Below, one piece after another: positions 32,560-41,063 of a stretch of 43,462 nt of DNA. The stretch covers positions 1-43,462 of the forward strand of contig CAJTTQ010000016.1 of the NCBI GenBank assembly GCA_910579145.1. Direction: 5' to 3'. Each line of letters starts with the position of its first letter. Within the stretch, counting starts at the first letter, position 1. The translations under genes were made by a program, and so were the position numbers. The notes under the pieces are model-generated. The model ran no database searches. It was not told the origin of the DNA and saw only the letters and a program-made list of their open reading frames with translations. Origin of the DNA: an uncultured Eubacterium sp. (lineage in GTDB: Bacteria; Bacillota; Clostridia; Lachnospirales; Lachnospiraceae).

Positions 32560-33747
32560 TTACCGTATCTTGCAAAGAATTTCTGAATGAAGGAACCGGG
32601 CACGGTCTGCCCATGTATGCCCGTCTGCTGCCTTTCTATATCCATTTGCCACGATACGCTCCCATTTATTTCTATCTACCAATAGTTCCTCTATTTTTCC
32701 AGGCAGGTCCGTCAACGCGGCCAGATCATACTTCATGTAATCTTTCCCATCTACCAGTATTTCATCCATATATCTGGAGCCGTCACTCACACATACTGCT
32801 CCATTTAACATGGAATTGAAAACCCGGTCATGCGCCCCGTCTTTAAACCAGGGCATCACATTCAATGAAATCTTACTCCGGCTGATCTGCTGCAGGCACC
32901 CGAGGGAATCCAGGACATTTCCGTTAATGATATTTTCAGGATGACGGCAATCCAAATGATCCCATCCAGCTCCGAAACAGTGGACTTTTAGTCCGCTGTC
33001 TACCAGTGTTTTTACCACCTCTCCCCGGAAATAGTGCCGGACATACAGATCGATAAAGATCATATTGGGAAGCGTATCCTTCAGGCCTTCCTCCGTGATA
33101 TCCTCCACGTCCCGGTTCAGGTGCTCGATGATCACTCGGTCCATCGATCTCCACGGATGGCTGATCAGATCGTCGATGATATCATAATAAAAATCGGCGT
33201 ACTCCTTCCCATGCCTGGTAATCGCCCCCTCAAAAGTCGAGGGCGGATTATAATTTCCTGTAAATACGATATCATACCTGCGGTCATCCCAGCCTGGCAT
33301 CTGATCCTCATCCCAAAGGGCCGTTCCGCCCAGGGGCATAAACGGCCCCCGCTTGATCTCAGGAAAAAATCGTTTCAAATAAGCCTCATGCTCCCGGTCA
33401 ATGGAAATCTGTGTATAGTCTCCCGGCAGATATGGCAGAAACTTGTGATAATAAAACGGATGATCCACCACAACGTTCAAAAACATGATCTGCCTCGCGT
33501 CAAAAAACGAAACGCCATTCGAATCCATAAAATAATCTTCCCCGCAGCAGCCGTCAAAATTAAAACTAATTGCGGCAGTCACCCCCGGTTCACAAAACCA
33601 GATCAGATCGCTCAGGCTGCGGTATTCCTTACACTGGTCAAAATAGAATACATCATATCCAAGCAGTTCAAATGTTTTTCCCATCTGTTCCGAGAAAAAC
33701 CACAACGTTTCTATGCCTTTTGTAAACAAAACAATCTTTTTTATCAT
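32560..33747 (-). CDS. CgeB/DUF3880-like glycosyltransferase
   Basis: About 395 residues. It has a GT-B-like layout: an N-terminal region (IVLFTKGIETLWFFSEQMGKTFELLGYDVFYFD) and a C-terminal part with SKISLNVMPWFKDGAHDRVFNSMLNGAVCVSDGSRYMDEIL, the pattern of DUF3880/CgeB-type transferases (H.R.F...A.G). The donor and acceptor are unknown; related proteins modify surface layers or flagellin in some species, but nothing here proves this. The ATG at 33747 has GAGAGGTG; the GTG at 33756 falls inside that site. It is divergent from a sigma-D-type promoter. No signal peptide is present, so it should be cytoplasmic. Confidence 0.75.
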   Translation of the reverse strand: MIKKIVLFTKGIETLWFFSEQMGKTFELLGYDVFYFDQCKEYRSLSDLIWFCEPGVTAAISFNFDGCCGEDYFMDSNGVSFFDARQIMFLNVVVDHPFYYHKFLPYLPGDYTQISIDREHEAYLKRFFPEIKRGPFMPLGGTALWDEDQMPGWDDRRYDIVFTGNYNPPSTFEGAITRHGKEYADFYYDIIDDLISHPWRSMDRVIIEHLNRDVEDITEEGLKDTLPNMIFIDLYVRHYFRGEVVKTLVDSGLKVHCFGAGWDHLDCRHPENIINGNVLDSLGCLQQISRSKISLNVMPWFKDGAHDRVFNSMLNGAVCVSDGSRYMDEILVDGKDYMKYDLAALTDLPGKIEELLVDRNKWERIVANGYRKAADGHTWADRARFLHSEILCKIR

Positions 33748-33808
33748 GGCGTACACCTCTCTCTAACGATAACAATATCATACCTCTATTTTTTTATAAT
33801 AACAAGGT

Positions 33809-33834
33809 TAAGTTTGTGTTCGTTTTTCCGATAT
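33809..33834 (+). promoter_or_regulatory. Sigma-D (flagellar sigma-28 type) promoter
   Basis: TAAG (33809-33812) and CCGATAT (33828-33834) are 15 bp apart, matching the sigma-D/FliA consensus TAAA-N14/16-(G)CCGATAT with one mismatch in the -35. It lies about 50 bp before the DUF5610-like gene. Confidence 0.72.
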
Positions 33835-33887
33835 ATATGTTAGAGAATTAATTTTATCCATAATTTCAGACCAAGGAGGGAAAAAGA

Positions 33888-34514
33888 ATGAGTGTTTATG
33901 GAGTAACGAATGCACAGACTACTTCTTATCCATCCACTTCCCGTACATCGACGAAGCAGGATAATAAGAAGCCGTCGGATACGACATCCGCGAAAGAAGA
34001 TTCTGGTGTCGTTTATGAGCCGTCCAATACTACTAGTGGCAAGGATGCCAATACCGTAAAGGATTATTCCAGTATCGTAAAGAAAATGAAATCCGAGCTG
34101 AATACTAAAAATCAGCAGCTTCAGAATCTGGTAAATGAACTTCTGAACAAACAGGCGAATAAATACACATCGCTTGCCGATTTATTTAAAAATGCGACTG
34201 CTGATCCGGCAACGATTGCCCAGGCTCAAAAAGATATTGCAGATGATGGTTACTGGGGTGTCGAGCAGACGAGTGACAGATTTGTAGCAATGGCACAAGC
34301 GTTGAGTGGCGGAGATGCCACAAAAGCAGACGAGATGATCGCTGCTATCAAAAAAGGCTATGAGCAGGCTTCTAAGGCGTGGGGTGATAAGCTCCCAGAC
34401 ATTTGCCAGAGAACGATTGATGCCGCAACGAAAAAATTGGAAGCATGGCGTGACAGCCTTTCCAAGAACGAAACTGAAACCGAAAAGGATTCAGAGACAA
34501 AAACGGAAGAATAA
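33888..34514 (+). CDS. DUF5610-like protein of unknown function, sigma-D controlled
   Basis: 208 residues without signal peptide or membrane helix. The N-terminal 60 residues are Ser/Thr/Lys-rich and probably disordered. A coiled-coil stretch follows (VKKMKSELNTKNQQLQNLVNELLNKQ), then a helical domain: DGYWGVEQTSDRFVAMAQALSGGDATKADEMIAAIKKGYEQASKAWGDKLPDICQRTIDAATKKLEAW. This last part resembles DUF5610, which I associate with flagellar and motility gene sets. The end is acidic. A GGAGGG site precedes the ATG. The sigma-D-like promoter supports expression with flagellar genes, but the function is unknown. Confidence 0.6.
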   Translation: MSVYGVTNAQTTSYPSTSRTSTKQDNKKPSDTTSAKEDSGVVYEPSNTTSGKDANTVKDYSSIVKKMKSELNTKNQQLQNLVNELLNKQANKYTSLADLFKNATADPATIAQAQKDIADDGYWGVEQTSDRFVAMAQALSGGDATKADEMIAAIKKGYEQASKAWGDKLPDICQRTIDAATKKLEAWRDSLSKNETETEKDSETKTEE

Positions 34515-34559
34515 ACGGTCTGTTATCCAGATCTGCGGACAATTCACAGATATCACAAG

Positions 34560-34610
34560 AAAGGCTTTACAACCCGGGATTGCGGGAAACCGGGACGTAG
34601 AGCCCTTTTT
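34560..34610. terminator. Bidirectional terminator
   Basis: Arms near AAAGGCTTTACAACCCGG (34560-34577) and CCGGGACGTAGAGCCCTTTTT (about 34590-34610) form a long stem with a few mismatches, with T-run on the plus strand. It lies between the DUF5610-like gene and the convergent alarmone synthetase fusion. Confidence 0.72.
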
Positions 34611-34614
34611 GTTA

Positions 34615-35685
34615 TTACTCTTTGGACTGATCGATCTTATTGCGGATATCCTGCATCTGATAATCAAGTACTTCAATCGATTCCGCGCATGCCTTTAACA
34701 TATCAACGATCTCATCCGCATTTTTCACATTTTTCTTATATTTCAGTTTATGCTCCAGGCTCGCCCAAAAGTCCATCGCAATCGTGCGAAACTGGACTTC
34801 CACCTTCATGTACTTTTTCTCATTTGACAGAAAGATCGGTATATCCACGATCAGATGTAAGCTGCGGTATCCGTTCTGTTTCGGACTTTCTATGTAATCT
34901 TTTTTCTTGATCAGCATAATATCATCCTGCTTGATAAAAAGTTCCGCCAAACGGTAAATATCGTCTGGAAACGAGCAGATTACCCGGAGTCCCGCCACAT
35001 CCGTCAGCTTTTCGCGTATATTTTCTACTGTTGTAGCATATCCTTTCCGTCTCAATTTCTCATAAATGCTTTCCGGCGACTTTAACCGGCTCTTGATCGA
35101 TTCAAACGGATTCCGGTTATACTTCTGCGAAAATTCCTCGTTCAGCACTTTCAACTTCGTCTCGACTTCCATGATCGCGCATTGAAATTCCATCATGAGA
35201 TTATTAAACGGCTTTGCGTTCCTGAGCTGTTCGGACTGCATCTGAATGATCTCATCCTGCTTTTTCATCGTTTCCGACTGTTCTTCTACTTTTTGTTCTA
35301 ACTGGTTTTTGCAGGCGAATAATTCAACGGAATTCCGTATTCGGTTCCTAACGATCGATGCCTCAAAAGGTTTATGGACAAAATCAGAGACCCCCAGTTC
35401 AAAACACTGGTTCTCGACTTCCACTGCATCTTCACTGCTTATGATCAGCACCGGGATCTTTTTCAGCCATCCCCGGTGTTTCATTACATCCATGACAGCA
35501 AATCCGTTCAGCTTCGGCATCTGAAGATCCAAAAGGAGCGCCGCTGTCTCATCCTTATAAACCTCCAGTTTCCGTACTGCCTGATCCCCGTCCTCTGCCG
35601 TTTCGACAATGTATTCATCTTCCAGCATATTGCGCAGCAGCTCGCGATTTACCTCCACATCATCCACTACCAATATCCTTTGCAT
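34615..35685 (-). CDS. Response regulator receiver fused to RelQ-like (p)ppGpp synthetase
   Basis: About 356 residues in three parts. Residues 1-120 are a receiver domain: acidic pair Asp8-Asp9, phospho-acceptor Asp53 in LLLDLQMPKLNGF, Ser83 and Lys105 (VHKPF). Residues 120-155 form a coiled coil. Residues 165-320 are a small alarmone synthetase: SPESIYEKLRRKG, LTDVAGLRVIC, YIESPKQNGYRSLHLIV and VEVQFRTIAMDFWASLEHKLKYK, with the G-Y-R-S-L-H loop and the E-V-Q-F-R-T motif needed for (p)ppGpp synthesis. A histidine hydrolase domain is absent. All key residues are present, so both halves should be active. The natural reading is that phosphorylation controls alarmone synthesis. The ATG at 35685 follows GAGGG; an upstream ATG at 35697 has no good site. 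No histidine kinase lies nearby. Confidence 0.9.
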   Translation of the reverse strand: MQRILVVDDVEVNRELLRNMLEDEYIVETAEDGDQAVRKLEVYKDETAALLLDLQMPKLNGFAVMDVMKHRGWLKKIPVLIISSEDAVEVENQCFELGVSDFVHKPFEASIVRNRIRNSVELFACKNQLEQKVEEQSETMKKQDEIIQMQSEQLRNAKPFNNLMMEFQCAIMEVETKLKVLNEEFSQKYNRNPFESIKSRLKSPESIYEKLRRKGYATTVENIREKLTDVAGLRVICSFPDDIYRLAELFIKQDDIMLIKKKDYIESPKQNGYRSLHLIVDIPIFLSNEKKYMKVEVQFRTIAMDFWASLEHKLKYKKNVKNADEIVDMLKACAESIEVLDYQMQDIRNKIDQSKE

Positions 35686-35758
35686 AATTACCCTCATTTC
35701 CGTGTTTCATTTTTGCACATATTTCACTCATTTTTGTATTCACTGATCCCTTACTACC

Positions 35759-35787
35759 AATATACCAAAAATATGATTTTTGCACAA
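35759..35787 (-). promoter_or_regulatory. Putative promoter of the receiver-alarmone synthetase gene
   Basis: Minus strand TTGTGC (35782-35787) and TATATT (35759-35764) with a 17-bp spacer. The -35 is imperfect. The region between the two divergent genes is otherwise AT-rich without further features. Confidence 0.45.
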
Positions 35788-35863
35788 GTTCTTTTTATGG
35801 TCGGATCTCCCCTGCATTACCAATTTATAGGAATAAAAGCCTCTCTAACTTGTCTCGGATCGG

Positions 35864-35892
35864 TTGACAAAACTGTCCTTATAGGGTACACT
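35864..35892 (+). promoter_or_regulatory. Promoter of the GH43 gene
   Basis: TTGACA (35864-35869), 17 bp, TACACT (35887-35892), leaving a leader of about 100 nt before the ATG at 36001. Possible control elements in this leader were not recognised. Confidence 0.6.
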
Positions 35893-36000
35893 TATTTATG
35901 TAGCAAATGTTCATGTGTTACCGTGAAAATGCAAAATATATCAAATGATATGCACAATAGAACGTGACACATGACCGCACATAAAAAAGGAGGGTATTGG

Positions 36001-38928
36001 ATGAAGCAAAAACTCAGAAAAACTGTCTGTATGTCTCTCGTTGGCGTGATGACATTCACGAGCATCTGGAGCAATGACATGACAATACAGGCGGCATCAA
36101 AACCAAAGAAGATCACTATGAACAAAAAGAAGATCACTTTGGAAGTGGGGAAAACCTTTAAACTGAAAGTTAAAACGGTGAAACCTAAGAAGGCAAGTAA
36201 AGCTGTCACTTACAAATCAAACAAAAAGAGCGTTGCCACCGTAAGTAAAAAAGGCGTTGTTAAAGGTAAAAAAACCGGAACAGCGAAAATTACGGTGACT
36301 TCAAAGAAAAACAAAAAAGTAAAAGCAAAGGTAACAGTGAAAGTGAAAAAGAAGCTAATACATCAACCAAACGCAAGCACGGCTCCGGGAATCAGTTCTA
36401 CACCGGCAGCAAGCTCCAATCCGGCTCAGAGCAGTACTCCGGTTCAGAGCGCAAACCCGGCAGAAAGCAGTACTCCGGCCGATACTGCTAAACCAGACGA
36501 GAGCAGTACTCCGTTGCAGAGCGCTGACCCATCAGAGAGCAGCACTCCGGTTCAGAGCAGTACTCCGGCCGTGACTACTAAACCAGACGAGAGTACGGCA
36601 CCTACACCGGTTCCGACTCCGACGATCCGGCCGACTTTCGCGCCGTCTACGCAGAGCTACTCTTTCTTTAACGATTACACATTAGGTTATTCAGATGGTA
36701 TCGTAGCTTATAAAGATGGTAAAAAAGTATCATTAGAAGCTGCTGGCGCAGAACAGTATAACAAAAAGACCGATAATATTTTCGCGCAGCATATTGCCAA
36801 CAATAACTGGTATGACGACAAGATCACACTTACGCCGCCGATCCAGTACACGACTGCGGATGGGAAAGCACATAACGTAGACAGTATGCTTACAAATTTC
36901 GATTTCATTGCCGATCCTACCTGCATCGACAATTCAGAAAATGATGGAAAATTGTATGTATACGGAACGACGGAAGGAATTGATTACGAAGCTGGTACAT
37001 TGGCAAAGAACGGCTATAACAATCATTCGTTAACGATCCTTTCGACAAAAGATATGGTCAACTGGACAGACGAGGGTACGTTGGATAACGAAAACTTGAC
37101 AAATATGGTCTCAACCATACCGTCGAAAGAGAAAACAAAATGCAAATGGGGTACGAAAGCATGGGCTCCTTCGGGACTGAAAATCGACGGCGACGGCGAT
37201 GGTGAAGACGAATATTACATCTTCTACACAAATGGCGGTGCAGTCGGATACGTTCAGGGTGATTCTCCGACAGGCCCTTGGAAAGACGATTTAGGAAAAG
37301 TTTTATTCAACCAGTCCACACCGAACTGCTCCGATGTCGTTTGGTGCTTCGACCCGGCCGTACTTGTCGATGACAAAGGCGATGCTTACGTTTATTTCGG
37401 CGGCGGTGTTCCGGGAGGCAATAATCCGACAGCTGAACAAAAGGCTCATCCTCAGACCAGCCGGGTAGCCAAGATCAAGTTTGAAGAGGGTACTGGTAAA
37501 GTCCTTTTGGACGGCGAACCGAAAAAACTCGATGCTTATTATATGTTTGAGGACAGTGAGATCAACCAGTTCCACGGTAAGTATTTCTATTCTTACTGTA
37601 TCAACTTTATGGTTCCTGGTTCACTGCAAAAACCAATCGGCGCTGTAAATAATCTTGGTTCCGGCCAGATCGGATGCTATGTATCAACCGATCCGATGAA
37701 CATTACATTTGATCCAGATCAACAGGAAAGCACGGACGACCTGAAATATTTAGGTGCGATCCTTGACAACCCGAGTTCGATTTATGGTGAGAGCTACAAC
37801 AATCACCACCACATGCAGTCATTCAAAGGCCATGACTACATCTTCTATCACTCAACAATACTGGGCAACACGTTGTTCCGTGATAACAAACAGTACAGAA
37901 ACCTTCATGTAGATGAGATTTCCGTAGATGAAGCGACGGATGCTATTTCCATCACTCCTAGCTACGAAGGCGCTTCTCAGATTGAAGATTTTGAGCCTTA
38001 CAAGAACGAAGATGGTTCTACAAAATACATCAACGCAACGACAGCGGCATCCAGTGCAGGCGTAAAGTCCTCACGAGATGACGCGATGGTATTACAAACC
38101 ATCAACGGTTCACCTATGGTTATTGATGCTATTGATACCGGAGACTGGACATGTATCAAAGGTGTTAATTTCGGCGAAAACGGACTTAAGAATTTCGGTA
38201 TGGAGTACTACTCCGCATCGGATGCCGGAAGAGTTGAGTTGTTCATTGATGACCCGACAAATATCGAGAACAAAGTGGCAACGATCGACATTTTAGAAAC
38301 GACCAACAATAAATATGTCTACACAAGCACTGCAACAACAAAGACGGTGACAGGAAAACATGATGTGTACTTTGTATTCCGTGGAAGCGGATATAAAGTA
38401 GCTTCCTGGGCTTTCTCCGAAAATGCTGAAGCAGGCGCTCCTGACATTAGCGGCCGGCCGGACGTACCGACTCCTCCTCCTGTTGCAACACCAAATCCAA
38501 ATATCAAAACTGGATGGAATGAGGATAAGACGGAGTACTCGCTGAAAATTGATGAGACCTCTGTAAAAGCAGATGGCGGTGCAAGCATCGAATTCAACGA
38601 AGCAGAAGGAAGTGTGACAATTGCATACAACCCGCAATATCCTGGTGCCTGGTTTAATTTCCCGGATGAAGCAATCGGAAAATTCTCATCCATTGAATTC
38701 ACTTATAAAGACGCAACCGAAGGTGGATTTGGATCTGCTGTACGATATACTTCAAGCAGTGGTGACGAGGAAATCAACTGGGGCGGTTTATTCCCAGCAG
38801 GTGAAGGCCTGATGACACAGACGATTGAACTTCAATCACCTGACAAAGATTTCTCAAAATACAAGATCTTTAGAAATGAATGTGAAGACTGTTATCTGAC
38901 GATAACCGCTGTTGTTCTCAAAAAATAA
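36001..38928 (+). CDS. Secreted multidomain GH43 glycoside hydrolase
   Basis: 975 residues. In order: a signal peptide (about 1-32, ending near AASKP), a very Lys-rich bacterial Ig-like (Big_2) domain (about 35-118), a Ser/Thr/Pro linker with repeated SSTP units (about 122-218), a five-bladed GH43 catalytic domain (about 295-670) with FIADPTC (candidate base Asp305), WCFDPAV (Asp451) and YMFEDSEINQFHGKYF (candidate acid Glu517), a CBM6-like beta-sandwich (about 690-815), a Pro linker and a further C-terminal carbohydrate-binding-like domain (about 845-975). GH43 enzymes attack xylan or arabinan side chains outside the cell. No sortase or SLH motif is visible; the basic Ig domain may hold it on the wall. 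GGAGGG precedes the ATG at 36001; an in-frame ATG at 35971 is unsupported. Confidence 0.88.
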   Translation: MKQKLRKTVCMSLVGVMTFTSIWSNDMTIQAASKPKKITMNKKKITLEVGKTFKLKVKTVKPKKASKAVTYKSNKKSVATVSKKGVVKGKKTGTAKITVTSKKNKKVKAKVTVKVKKKLIHQPNASTAPGISSTPAASSNPAQSSTPVQSANPAESSTPADTAKPDESSTPLQSADPSESSTPVQSSTPAVTTKPDESTAPTPVPTPTIRPTFAPSTQSYSFFNDYTLGYSDGIVAYKDGKKVSLEAAGAEQYNKKTDNIFAQHIANNNWYDDKITLTPPIQYTTADGKAHNVDSMLTNFDFIADPTCIDNSENDGKLYVYGTTEGIDYEAGTLAKNGYNNHSLTILSTKDMVNWTDEGTLDNENLTNMVSTIPSKEKTKCKWGTKAWAPSGLKIDGDGDGEDEYYIFYTNGGAVGYVQGDSPTGPWKDDLGKVLFNQSTPNCSDVVWCFDPAVLVDDKGDAYVYFGGGVPGGNNPTAEQKAHPQTSRVAKIKFEEGTGKVLLDGEPKKLDAYYMFEDSEINQFHGKYFYSYCINFMVPGSLQKPIGAVNNLGSGQIGCYVSTDPMNITFDPDQQESTDDLKYLGAILDNPSSIYGESYNNHHHMQSFKGHDYIFYHSTILGNTLFRDNKQYRNLHVDEISVDEATDAISITPSYEGASQIEDFEPYKNEDGSTKYINATTAASSAGVKSSRDDAMVLQTINGSPMVIDAIDTGDWTCIKGVNFGENGLKNFGMEYYSASDAGRVELFIDDPTNIENKVATIDILETTNNKYVYTSTATTKTVTGKHDVYFVFRGSGYKVASWAFSENAEAGAPDISGRPDVPTPPPVATPNPNIKTGWNEDKTEYSLKIDETSVKADGGASIEFNEAEGSVTIAYNPQYPGAWFNFPDEAIGKFSSIEFTYKDATEGGFGSAVRYTSSSGDEEINWGGLFPAGEGLMTQTIELQSPDKDFSKYKIFRNECEDCYLTITAVVLKK

Positions 38929-38951
38929 CGGTTTTTACGAAAAAGATAAAC

Positions 38952-38990
38952 AAAAACAGGGATATCCGTCATGCGGATATCCCTGTTTTT
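38952..38990. terminator. Bidirectional terminator between GH43 and purH-C genes
   Basis: A perfect 17-bp stem: AAAAACAGGGATATCCG (38952-38968) pairs with its complement (38974-38990) over a 5-nt loop, with A and T runs on each side. It ends both convergent transcripts. Confidence 0.9.
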
Positions 38991-38998
38991 AGTCTTTC

Positions 38999-40177
38999 TT
39001 AGTGATGGAACAATCTCAACCCCGTAAAACTCATCACGATCCCATGTCTGTCACAGGCATTGATCACATCCTGGTCACGAATCGACCCACCCGGCTGTGC
39101 GATATATTTCACGCCGCTTCGGAACGCGCGCTCCACGTTATCGTCAAACGGGAAAAACGCATCCGATCCGAGCGTGACGTCTTTCGCATATTCCGCCAGC
39201 CATGCCGCCTTCTCTTCCTTTTTAAATACCGGCGGTTTCTCGGTAAAATATTTTTCCCAGCAGCCATCTGCCAGGACATCCATATAGTCCTCACCGATGT
39301 AATTATCGATTGCGTTATCCCGCTCCGCGCGTTTCATATCTTCCTTAAACGGCAGGTTCAGCACCTGCGGGGACTGGCGCAAAAACCAGTTATCCGCTTT
39401 GCTGCCGGCAAGCCTTGTACAGTGGATACGCGACTGCTGCCCGGCACCGATCCCGATCGCCTGTCCGCCTTTGACAAAACAAACAGAATTGGACTGCGTA
39501 TATTTTAATGTAATCATGGAAATAGCCATATCGATTTTAGCCTGATCCGTAATTTCTTTATTCTTTGTCACGACATTGCCAAAAAACTCATCGTCGATCA
39601 CAAGCTCATTCCGTCCCTGCTCAAACGTAATGCCAAATACTTCCTTCCTCTCCAGTTCCTTCGGCTCATAATCTGGATCGATCTCAATGATCGCGTAATT
39701 TCCTTTTTTCTTTTCTTTCAGGATCTCCAGCGCCTCCGGCTCATAACCCGGTGCAATGATACCATCCGAGAATTCCCTCTTGATCATCTGGGCGGCGGAA
39801 ACATCACACACGTCCGAGAGAGAGATAAAATCGCCGTATGAGGACATACGGTCCGCTCCCCTGGCTCTCGCGTACGCACAGGCAAGAGGAGACAATTCTC
39901 CGAGATCATCCACCCAGTAGATCTTTGCTTCCACCTCGCTGAGCGAAAGGCCGACGGCCGCTCCAGCCGGTGAAACATGCTTAAAAGAGGTCGCTGCCGG
40001 AAGCCCTGTCGCCTTCTTCAGTTCCTTGACAAGCTGCCAGCCGTTAAACGCATCGAGAAAATTGATATATCCTGGTTTTCCATTTAACACCTTGATCGGA
40101 AGTTCCCCCTCTTCCATATAAATACGGGAAGGTTTTTGATTCGGGTTACAGCCGTACTTTAATTCCAATTCTTTCAT
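38999..40177 (-). CDS. Stand-alone AICAR transformylase (PurH C-terminal half)
   Basis: About 392 residues. It begins MKELELKYGCNPNQKPSRIY and carries FLDAFNGWQLVKEL, AATSFKHVSPAGAAVG (Lys-His active site), SNSVCFVKGGQAIGIGAGQQSR and IAQPGGSIRDQDVINACDRHGIVMSFTGLRLFHH, all from the formyltransferase half of PurH. The cyclohydrolase half is missing. It transfers a formyl group to AICAR to give FAICAR. The upstream gene encodes a PurO-type IMP cyclohydrolase, supplying the last step. Its ATG at 40177 fits the family N-terminus; an in-frame ATG at 40198 overlaps the upstream stop (ATGA) and may provide coupling. Confidence 0.93.
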   Translation of the reverse strand: MKELELKYGCNPNQKPSRIYMEEGELPIKVLNGKPGYINFLDAFNGWQLVKELKKATGLPAATSFKHVSPAGAAVGLSLSEVEAKIYWVDDLGELSPLACAYARARGADRMSSYGDFISLSDVCDVSAAQMIKREFSDGIIAPGYEPEALEILKEKKKGNYAIIEIDPDYEPKELERKEVFGITFEQGRNELVIDDEFFGNVVTKNKEITDQAKIDMAISMITLKYTQSNSVCFVKGGQAIGIGAGQQSRIHCTRLAGSKADNWFLRQSPQVLNLPFKEDMKRAERDNAIDNYIGEDYMDVLADGCWEKYFTEKPPVFKKEEKAAWLAEYAKDVTLGSDAFFPFDDNVERAFRSGVKYIAQPGGSIRDQDVINACDRHGIVMSFTGLRLFHH

Positions 40178-40194
40178 GATCTCCATTTCCTTTC

Positions 40195-40908
40195 TCATTG
40201 ATTCTTATTTATGATCTTCGTCCGGTATTCTCCGGAAGCAATGTCAATATACCGCACAAACAGAGAAACTTTATTGCTCTCATTGAGATTCTGCCAAAGC
40301 ATATCGGCAAACGCATCCATATCATCTAAAACTGCCACAGGCTTCGGCTCGCCCTCAAAACTCGGAAGCGGCTCCCCGTCGCACTGGTAGGTATGTATAA
40401 AACGTCCCTCTCCCGCGGCAGGATCACTATAGGCAAAAGTGAAACGATTACAAGAATCAGGATTTCCGTGATCACTTTTTAAAATAGACATGGCATAATT
40501 AAAACTGCCGTGTTCCACATGCAGGATACCGGAAATGCGCGGTGTATAATTCGGCCCGTCCGGCTCAAACTCCCTTGTCCGAAGCGCCTGCTCAAACGTC
40601 TGCTGCTTATCCATCATCTCATAAATCGTATCGGTCTGGTCCCCGTTCGTAACGATCGTCTTATTTCCGAGTACGCGGACCGGGGCGTATATGATCAAGC
40701 TCGGATCACTTAATTTTGAAGGGTCAAACGCCTCCGTACGGATGCCCTCTCCCTCTTCTACAAAAATACGGTTTCTGCTGTTTTCACTTCGTCCCATGAT
40801 AAAATAGGCAGTGACAGCATATTTCCCATTCGGGGATCTGCCGATCACGATGCCCCTTCCCGGGTACGTGTTTTCTTTCAGCTCTTTTTCCAATGACAAC
40901 AAACTCAT
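40195..40908 (-). CDS. IMP cyclohydrolase, PurO type
   Basis: 237 residues matching the PurO-like cyclohydrolase family first described in archaea: YPGRGIVIGRSPNGKYAVTAYFIMGRSENSRNRIF, LIIYAPVRVLGNKTIVTNGDQTDTIY, FEPDGPNYTPRISGIL and FTFAYSDPAAGEGRFIHTY. It closes the ring of FAICAR to form IMP. Together with the stand-alone transformylase encoded next to it (ATGA overlap if that gene starts at 40198) it replaces the bifunctional PurH. The ATG at 40908 follows AAGGAG; an in-frame start at 40971 has no site. Confidence 0.92.
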   Translation of the reverse strand: MSLLSLEKELKENTYPGRGIVIGRSPNGKYAVTAYFIMGRSENSRNRIFVEEGEGIRTEAFDPSKLSDPSLIIYAPVRVLGNKTIVTNGDQTDTIYEMMDKQQTFEQALRTREFEPDGPNYTPRISGILHVEHGSFNYAMSILKSDHGNPDSCNRFTFAYSDPAAGEGRFIHTYQCDGEPLPSFEGEPKPVAVLDDMDAFADMLWQNLNESNKVSLFVRYIDIASGEYRTKIINKNQ

Positions 40909-40951
40909 AAGATTTCTCCTTCCTTGAACAATATGATAACCAGTGTCTATC

Positions 40952-40980
40952 AGTATAGCACCAATTAACAATTAGGACAA
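40952..40980 (-). promoter_or_regulatory. Promoter of the purine pair
   Basis: Minus strand TTGTCC (40975-40980), 17 bp, TATACT (40952-40957), about 45 bp before the PurO-type start codon. No purine riboswitch-like structure fits in the short leader. Confidence 0.65.
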
Positions 40981-40992
40981 TAGTTTTTTTAC

Positions 40993-41022
40993 TTGCTACC
41001 CTCTTTGTTCCTGTGTTATAAT
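40993..41022 (+). promoter_or_regulatory. Promoter of the small coiled-coil protein gene
   Basis: TTGCTA (40993-40998) and TATAAT (41017-41022) with an 18-bp spacer and a TG extension before the -10 box. Divergent from the purine promoter. Confidence 0.65.
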
Positions 41023-41063
41023 CAAATCAGATACAGAACGTGAACACAAATGGAGGTAGAGAT

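Noticed and set aside
36400..36620. Short tandem DNA repeats as a possible CRISPR-like or regulatory array
   Set aside because: They encode the SSTP-rich linker of the GH43 enzyme in frame, with synonymous drift. Spacer-repeat structure is absent.
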